Source: Monodelphis domestica
Taxonomy: Eukaryota; Chordata; Mammalia; Didelphimorphia; Didelphidae
DNA length: 64,000 nucleotides
Direction of reading: 5' to 3'
NCBI RefSeq assembly: GCF_027887165.1
Contig: NC_077229.1
Span: forward strand, 346,313,380 to 346,377,379
Part shown: positions 63,101 to 64,000 of the stretch, one piece after another
Layout: every line of letters begins with the position of its first letter
How positions within the stretch are numbered: position 1 is the first letter of the stretch
Translations under genes and position numbers: made by a program
The notes under the pieces: generated by a model
Database searches by the model: none
Seen by the model: the letters and a program-made list of their open reading frames with translations, nothing else
What the model was told of the DNA's origin: nothing

Positions 63101-63170
63101 GAGCATGAGACAATGAAAGCATAGTCATTACATCTTCTAAGAATCCAACTAAAAGTTTGCGGTCTTCTTC
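30003..63170 (-). CDS. RELCH: RELCH (KIAA1468), 3' part of the gene: last 296 codons over nine constitutive exons plus one alternative exon
   Basis: RELCH is a Rab11-binding protein with LisH, coiled-coil and HEAT-repeat regions. It tethers recycling endosomes to the trans-Golgi network and, with OSBP, supports non-vesicular cholesterol transfer (family knowledge). Only the C-terminal HEAT-repeat part is here. Exons in transcription order are 63064-63170, 61831-61930, 56325-56407 (or 55705-55787), 55432-55495, 52600-52738, 51172-51288, 43248-43336, 40608-40678 and 30003-30123. With one of the two 83-nt exons they sum to 891 nt, which is 296 residues plus TAA. All junctions have GT donors and AG acceptors and keep phase. 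Recognisable stretches include [74 protein letters not shown] and [13 protein letters not shown], which match my memory of mammalian RELCH. Upstream exons lie past 64000. In human the next gene downstream is TNFRSF11A, but no exon of it is recognisable here. Confidence 0.95.
31139..31332 (-). repeat. CORE/MIR-type marsupial SINE
   Basis: aaaatccttaccttctggcatagaatcaatacc, cagggtcacacagtagtgaag, tttgaacccaggacctccc, cactgagtcacctagttgcccc. Confidence 0.85.
31455..31600 (+). pseudogene. 7SL (SRP) RNA-like retro-sequence
   Basis: It aligns with the 5' half of 7SL RNA: ccagctcctagggaggctga (7SL ccagctactcgggaggctga), then a gctgtag-like gcagtaggttg, then tggtgtcc directly joined to agcatcaatatgatgac (7SL gggtgtcc...ggcatcaatatggtgacc), then acctccc. 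The roughly 12 bases between those two blocks in 7SL are missing, and the rest has drifted. It lacks the 3' half, so it is not a functional SRP RNA. Confidence 0.6.
31610..31800 (-). repeat. MIR-like SINE fragment
   Basis: tcaaggtcatttagtccaaat, gaagaactagacttagaaaggctaaacgatttgcttaggtcat, gccaggactcaaacccaggtcttt. Confidence 0.6.
31825..32037 (+). mobile_element. CR1/L3-like LINE fragment, 5' of the L1 insertion
   Basis: Contains the CR1 3'-end text ttgataaactgaagggaa and gtgaccaggatggtgaagaac. The copy continues after the L1 at 38328-38378 (aggatggagaaaagaaaacttaagagggccatgatgg). Confidence 0.7.
32541..33458 (+). pseudogene. L1 ORF1 (RNA-binding chaperone), degenerate
   Basis: It starts at ATG 32541 ([20 protein letters not shown]). 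After a frameshift a long coiled coil is readable at 32717-33037 ([20 protein letters not shown], heptad-rich). A TGA at 33035-33037 is followed in frame by the RRM-like [16 protein letters not shown]. After another stop and shift comes the C-terminal domain at 33249-33458 ([32 protein letters not shown]). This is the standard L1 ORF1p order of coiled coil, RRM and C-terminal domain. Confidence 0.85.
34255..37985 (+). pseudogene. L1 ORF2 (endonuclease and reverse transcriptase), degenerate
   Basis: Endonuclease motifs are [15 protein letters not shown] (about 34366-34386) and SVINMYAPN (34570-34600). RT fragments are [20 protein letters not shown] (35761 onward), [35 protein letters not shown] and the catalytic FVDDMMIY (36268-36291). 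The C-terminus is [37 protein letters not shown] and [20 protein letters not shown]. Multiple stops and frameshifts, and apparent deletions near 34650-35000, make it non-functional. Confidence 0.9.
38380..38590 (-). repeat. MIR-like SINE fragments
   Basis: gagttggaaaaggccacagggctcatc, tcattttactgatgaaaacagc, and a second piece with ggaggtcatttagtccaagctcatt. Confidence 0.6.
38738..38958 (-). repeat. CORE-SINE, long form
   Basis: ttgtgtctgactgtaaccccatttggggttttt, ccatttccttctcc, gtaaatgacttgtccgggtcacaaagc, ccaggtccagctctctatc. Confidence 0.75.
40608..40678 (-). CDS. RELCH: RELCH penultimate exon encoding [20 protein letters not shown]
   Basis: This 71-nt exon has acceptor CATCAG and a consensus donor GTAAGTAAGG. 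It encodes [20 protein letters not shown] then EPP and two bases of Gly. It is separated from the last exon by a 10.5-kb intron that contains the antisense L1. Confidence 0.94.
41514..41717 (+). repeat. CORE/MIR-type marsupial SINE, recent, with target-site duplication
   Basis: Close to the consensus over its full length (ggggcggctgggtagctcagtg to gggtttaaaaaaaaaaa). It is bracketed by an exact 10-bp repeat, gagaacttca (41504-41513 and 41718-41727). It lies in the RELCH intron between 40678 and 43248. Confidence 0.92.
43248..43336 (-). CDS. RELCH: RELCH exon encoding [20 protein letters not shown]
   Basis: This 89-nt exon has acceptor TTTGTAG and donor GTGAGG. It encodes [20 protein letters not shown] and MEHLSPEHE after the split Phe codon, and ends in phase 0. 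It lies about 7.8 kb downstream of the previous exon, across an intron filled with CR1, L2 and SINE copies. Confidence 0.94.
44150..45100 (-). mobile_element. CR1/L3-like LINE fragment
   Basis: Antisense CR1 text: agttccccaaactaaatacagtttcccagatatgatctgat, caccagatctctatgaaat, then atcatcttcaaatctgttgg and acaagcacaggattgaataatg. Confidence 0.65.
45235..45437 (-). repeat. CORE/MIR-type marsupial SINE
   Basis: ccttaccttttgtcttggagtcaatattgtg, gggtcaagtgacttgcccagggtcacacagctg, tttgaacctaggacatcccgtctctggg, cactgagccacccagctgcccc. Confidence 0.92.
46046..46238 (-). repeat. CORE/MIR-type marsupial SINE
   Basis: aaccctttccttctgtcttagaatcaatactg, gtaagtgacttgtccagggtcatag, taagccacttagctgtc. Confidence 0.85.
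46880..47440 (-). mobile_element. CR1/L3-like LINE fragment
   Basis: Antisense CR1 3' half: tgtgtcatcaataaactggcatgccat, ttgataaaaatattaaatagcac, aaggacagctccct, ccagctatttgaccaattctgaattaacc. Confidence 0.75.
47450..47875 (+). mobile_element. L2 LINE 3' fragment
   Basis: Sense L2 3' end: tcttcaaagcttaagtattat, cctttggagctcttctttactt, tgtattcccactggagggtcatggagggcaga. Confidence 0.6.
48895..49425 (+). mobile_element. CR1/L3-like LINE 3' end
   Basis: Sense CR1 text in order: cagactacatctgaagaaccctgttcag, ctggagagtgttcaggtaagggcaataagaatg, aagggcagagcaaggagcaat, gagaaacttcctagcag, aggtcttcaaagcctggatga, gttagactagatcattgctgagg. Confidence 0.85.
51172..51288 (-). CDS. RELCH: RELCH exon encoding [16 protein letters not shown] through AYSALSCC
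   Basis: This 117-nt exon has acceptor TTTTTCAG and donor GTATCC, a weak donor that lacks the usual A at +4 and G at +5. It encodes [20 protein letters not shown], then [18 protein letters not shown], plus one base completed as Phe by the next exon. The reading continues exactly into [11 protein letters not shown], so the weak donor appears to be the real one. Confidence 0.93.
51766..51965 (+). repeat. tRNA-derived SINE, second family, with visible A and B boxes
   Basis: The head is tRNA-like: agcatagctcagcacatagagctgg (A-box area) and ggttcaagtcctgcat (B box). It is followed by the non-tRNA tail gttctctaagacctggttgcag shared with 11870-12035. It is not a functional tRNA gene: no clean cloverleaf acceptor, and the SINE tail is attached. 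Confidence 0.65.
52290..52450 (-). repeat. MIR-like SINE fragment
   Basis: aaggtttgcaatgtgctttatattctatccc, accaaccctgtgggacagatgctatta, aatgacttgcccagggtcacagag. Confidence 0.7.
52600..52738 (-). CDS. RELCH: RELCH exon encoding [20 protein letters not shown] through EPRFRDE
   Basis: This 139-nt exon encodes 46 residues and ends one base into the next codon (T, donor GTAAGT). Segments read include [20 protein letters not shown] and [15 protein letters not shown]. The acceptor is AAG instead of the usual CAG or TAG. It is supported by a perfect TACTAAC branch-point motif (minus strand, plus-strand positions 52763-52769) about 26 nt upstream. The frame stays open well into the upstream intron, so the start rests on the acceptor and on homology. 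Confidence 0.93.
53391..53592 (-). repeat. CORE/MIR-type marsupial SINE
   Basis: aaacacttaccttctgtcttggaatcagtactgtg, ggggtcaagtgacttacccagggtcacacagctggg, cctaggacctcccatctctaggcctggc. Confidence 0.92.
53945..54125 (-). repeat. MIR-like SINE fragment
   Basis: gagctggaagaagcctctaaggc, cacattacaggggaggaaatgg, gatttgaacccaggatctgtaactcc. Confidence 0.65.
54811..55368 (+). mobile_element. 5'-truncated L1 (ORF2 C-terminus and 3' UTR)
   Basis: It encodes [20 protein letters not shown], then the L1 3' UTR (ctatccacctccagagaaagaactg, gacaatttggatcttctaa) and ends in aaaaaaaaa. It lies in the RELCH intron between 55432 and 52738, antisense to the gene. Confidence 0.85.
55432..55495 (-). CDS. RELCH: RELCH exon encoding [21 protein letters not shown]
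   Basis: This 64-nt exon has acceptor CCATAG and donor GTAGGAAT. Its first base completes the Ile or Phe codon left by exon A or B. It then reads [20 protein letters not shown] and a terminal Glu, ending in phase 0. An L1 3' fragment (about 54811-55368) sits in the intron just downstream. Confidence 0.94.
55705..55787 (-). CDS. RELCH: RELCH alternative exon B ([16 protein letters not shown] version)
   Basis: This exon is also exactly 83 nt with the same phases. Its acceptor is GTTTACAG, with a plausible branch sequence (TTGAC) and a T-rich tract, and its donor is GTGAGT. It encodes [20 protein letters not shown] then TLSSDPE, ending TT, which gives TTC (Phe) at the junction where exon A gives Ile. 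I count 17 of 27 residues identical to exon A, with the PAL.TLSSDPE core fully kept. There is no stop codon or frameshift. Intact splice sites, an open frame and amino-acid-level conservation argue that it is a functional alternative to exon A and not a decayed duplicate. Confidence 0.88.
56325..56407 (-). CDS. RELCH: RELCH alternative exon A ([16 protein letters not shown] version)
   Basis: This 83-nt exon has acceptor ATCAG and donor GTAAGT. It encodes [20 protein letters not shown] then TLSSDPE, plus two bases (AT) that give ATC (Ile) when joined to the next constitutive exon. The upstream pyrimidine tract is poor and interrupted by purines and CpG, which suggests a regulated acceptor. The intron separating it from exon B is 537 nt, so the two exons are not too close to splice together. 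Exclusivity would instead come from the frame, because adding a second 83-nt exon shifts it. I recall this version as the one in the common mammalian RELCH protein. Confidence 0.92.
58090..58560 (-). mobile_element. L2 LINE 3' fragment
   Basis: caatcaaacatttcttaaatatcctgtgctaggccctgg, ggggcttacattctaaggcag, then a body resembling 5945-6250 (gttttgggaggaagggcaccag). Confidence 0.65.
58790..58930 (+). mobile_element. L2 LINE 3' end
   Basis: ctccattagattgtgagctcctcaagattagcactcactg, cctagcacagtgactggcacatagtaggcactta, the classic L2 3' terminus. Confidence 0.85.
59288..59410 (-). mobile_element. L1 3' UTR end fragment
   Basis: attttattttcccaattatatgtaataataattttcaacatgc is the reverse of the L1 3' end at 55300-55360; then gatccaaacagtctctttcc. 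Confidence 0.75.
61212..61390 (-). repeat. CORE/MIR-type SINE, diverged
   Basis: ttaaacccttgacttctctcttagtatcaattct, gttaagtgactcgcccactcg, aggcctggcactctatccatgggg. Confidence 0.75.
61831..61930 (-). CDS. RELCH: RELCH exon encoding the [17 protein letters not shown] segment
   Basis: This 100-nt exon has acceptor CTAG and donor GTAAGTGA, a strong consensus. It begins with the last base of the glycine codon, then [16 protein letters not shown] and [17 protein letters not shown], ending exactly on a codon boundary. That phase-0 exit is what both of the following alternative exons require. Confidence 0.94.
61970..62200 (-). repeat. MIR-like SINE fragment
   Basis: ttgagacttgcaaagtattttcc, tataaatgatgaaactgaggctcagatggg, gcttaaggtcataaggctaataag. 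Confidence 0.6.
62730..62885 (+). mobile_element. L2 LINE 3' end
   Basis: ctcctccattggattgtaagcactttgaaggcagg, ccagtcctcagcaaagtgcttggtatatg. Confidence 0.8.
63064..63170 (-). CDS. RELCH: RELCH exon (phase 0 in, phase 2 out), HEAT region
   Basis: This 107-nt exon is preceded on the minus strand by a CAG acceptor (63171-63173) and followed by the donor GTAAAAGC. It encodes 35 residues beginning [15 protein letters not shown] and ending SLKASFVEL, plus two bases of a glycine codon completed by the next exon. It is the most 5' RELCH exon I can find in the window. The remaining 830 bases to the right edge show no convincing further exon. Confidence 0.93.
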
Positions 63171-64000
63171 CTGAAAAAAAGAATGATCTAGGTTAAATTA
63201 TTGTTCAACAAAACATGGATCAATGTTACAATCTGAAAGGATTCTAATGAAAATAATCATAGCAAGTGGTTATGATGTTGGTATCTGCCACTGGTAGGGT
63301 ATTATTATAATAATCTGGTGTTAGAGCTTTAGATGAATGTAGTAAATTGTATGCTCTTTCACTAAGATCAACTTTTGCTTTTAGTTCTAATATTACAGAT
63401 TTCAAAGCACAGCATTATGATACTCTTATCTAATTATAAATAGTTATGAGGTCTTTGTGAAGCACTGATGTGAACAATGGTAGATACATGGTTAAAATCA
63501 GTTGCTACATTCAAAATAATCTAAGACATTTTACAGAAAAATGAATAAGAAAACAAAAATCTTTAAGAAACAGGTGGATATGGAGAGAAAAAAAGGAAAA
63601 GAAATGAGACAGATTTTTGGATGTAACCAATGCAAGAATCTGTTTCTTTTCAATATATGTATTATAATTTATTATATATATTATAACAAATATTAAATTA
63701 TTGTTATGTTAAATATATTATGCTGTATATAAAAAAGTAAAAATAAATGGTAACAAAAACAAAGAAATGAAAGAGGTGGAATTAGTGGTAAGTACCAAGC
63801 CAACTTTCTTGAAAATTTTAGCAGAGAATTGAAATCAATATCTCTGAGGATACCCTGAAATAGAGAAGGGGGATCCTGCCCACATTATGCAGCAAAACAG
63901 GCCAGACAGAAATGGAAGACATACTTTTATCAAGCAATAGCAAAATGACATGGTTCCTAAGTGAGCCAAATACAGTCATGGGAAATGAATTGGGATAGAG
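63171..64000 (-). other. RELCH: RELCH intron, right edge of window
   Basis: Begins with the acceptor of the 63064-63170 exon and runs off the window. It contains an AT-rich low-complexity run (63650-63720). No further exon was recognised. Confidence 0.7.

Noticed and set aside
63781-63900. Possible further RELCH exon (a CAG acceptor-like site on the minus strand)
   Set aside because: No matching donor and no residues I recognise from RELCH.

Overview
This window looks like nuclear DNA from a marsupial. It is AT-rich and intron-rich, and it is packed with interspersed repeats of a metatherian type: tRNA-derived CORE/MIR-type SINEs with the marsupial consensus, marsupial L1, L2, CR1/L3-like LINEs, ERV LTRs and an RTE/BovB-like LINE. 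No bacterial genes, operons or CRISPR arrays are present. I cannot name the species.

The one host gene I can identify is RELCH (KIAA1468), on the minus strand. Nine constitutive exons plus one alternative exon lie between 63170 and 30003. They encode the last 296 residues, in phase at every junction, down to the C-terminal QRKK and stop. The gene's 5' part lies beyond the right edge. A 3' UTR of about 1.6 kb probably ends near 28.4 kb. The most interesting gene-level signal is a pair of homologous 83-nt exons (56325-56407 and 55705-55787). They have identical phase and encode two versions of the same HEAT-repeat segment. Including both, or skipping both, breaks the frame, so they behave as mutually exclusive exons.

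Layout. From 0 to 28 kb is intergenic, downstream of RELCH, and almost entirely repeats: a recent 5'-truncated RTE-like LINE (487-1728), truncated L1s, an L2 reverse-transcriptase fragment split by a solo LTR (7.4-9.8 kb), an 844-bp LTR-like element inside a SINE (6.4-7.3 kb), L1 fragments of both orientations (13.7-18.6 kb), an ERV remnant with a tRNA-Phe-like primer-binding site (18.6-19.6 kb), long (TG)n and (TC)n tracts, and another LTR-like element (23.6-24.1 kb). From 28.4 to 30.1 kb is the RELCH 3' UTR and terminal coding exon. From 30.1 to 40.6 kb is the terminal intron, holding a nearly full-length antisense L1 (32038-38315) inserted into a CR1 copy. From 40.6 to 63.2 kb are the remaining RELCH exons, with introns carrying SINE, CR1, L2 and L1 copies.

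All element boundaries, target-site duplications and reading frames were worked out by eye. Repeat family names come from remembered consensus features and were not checked by any search.
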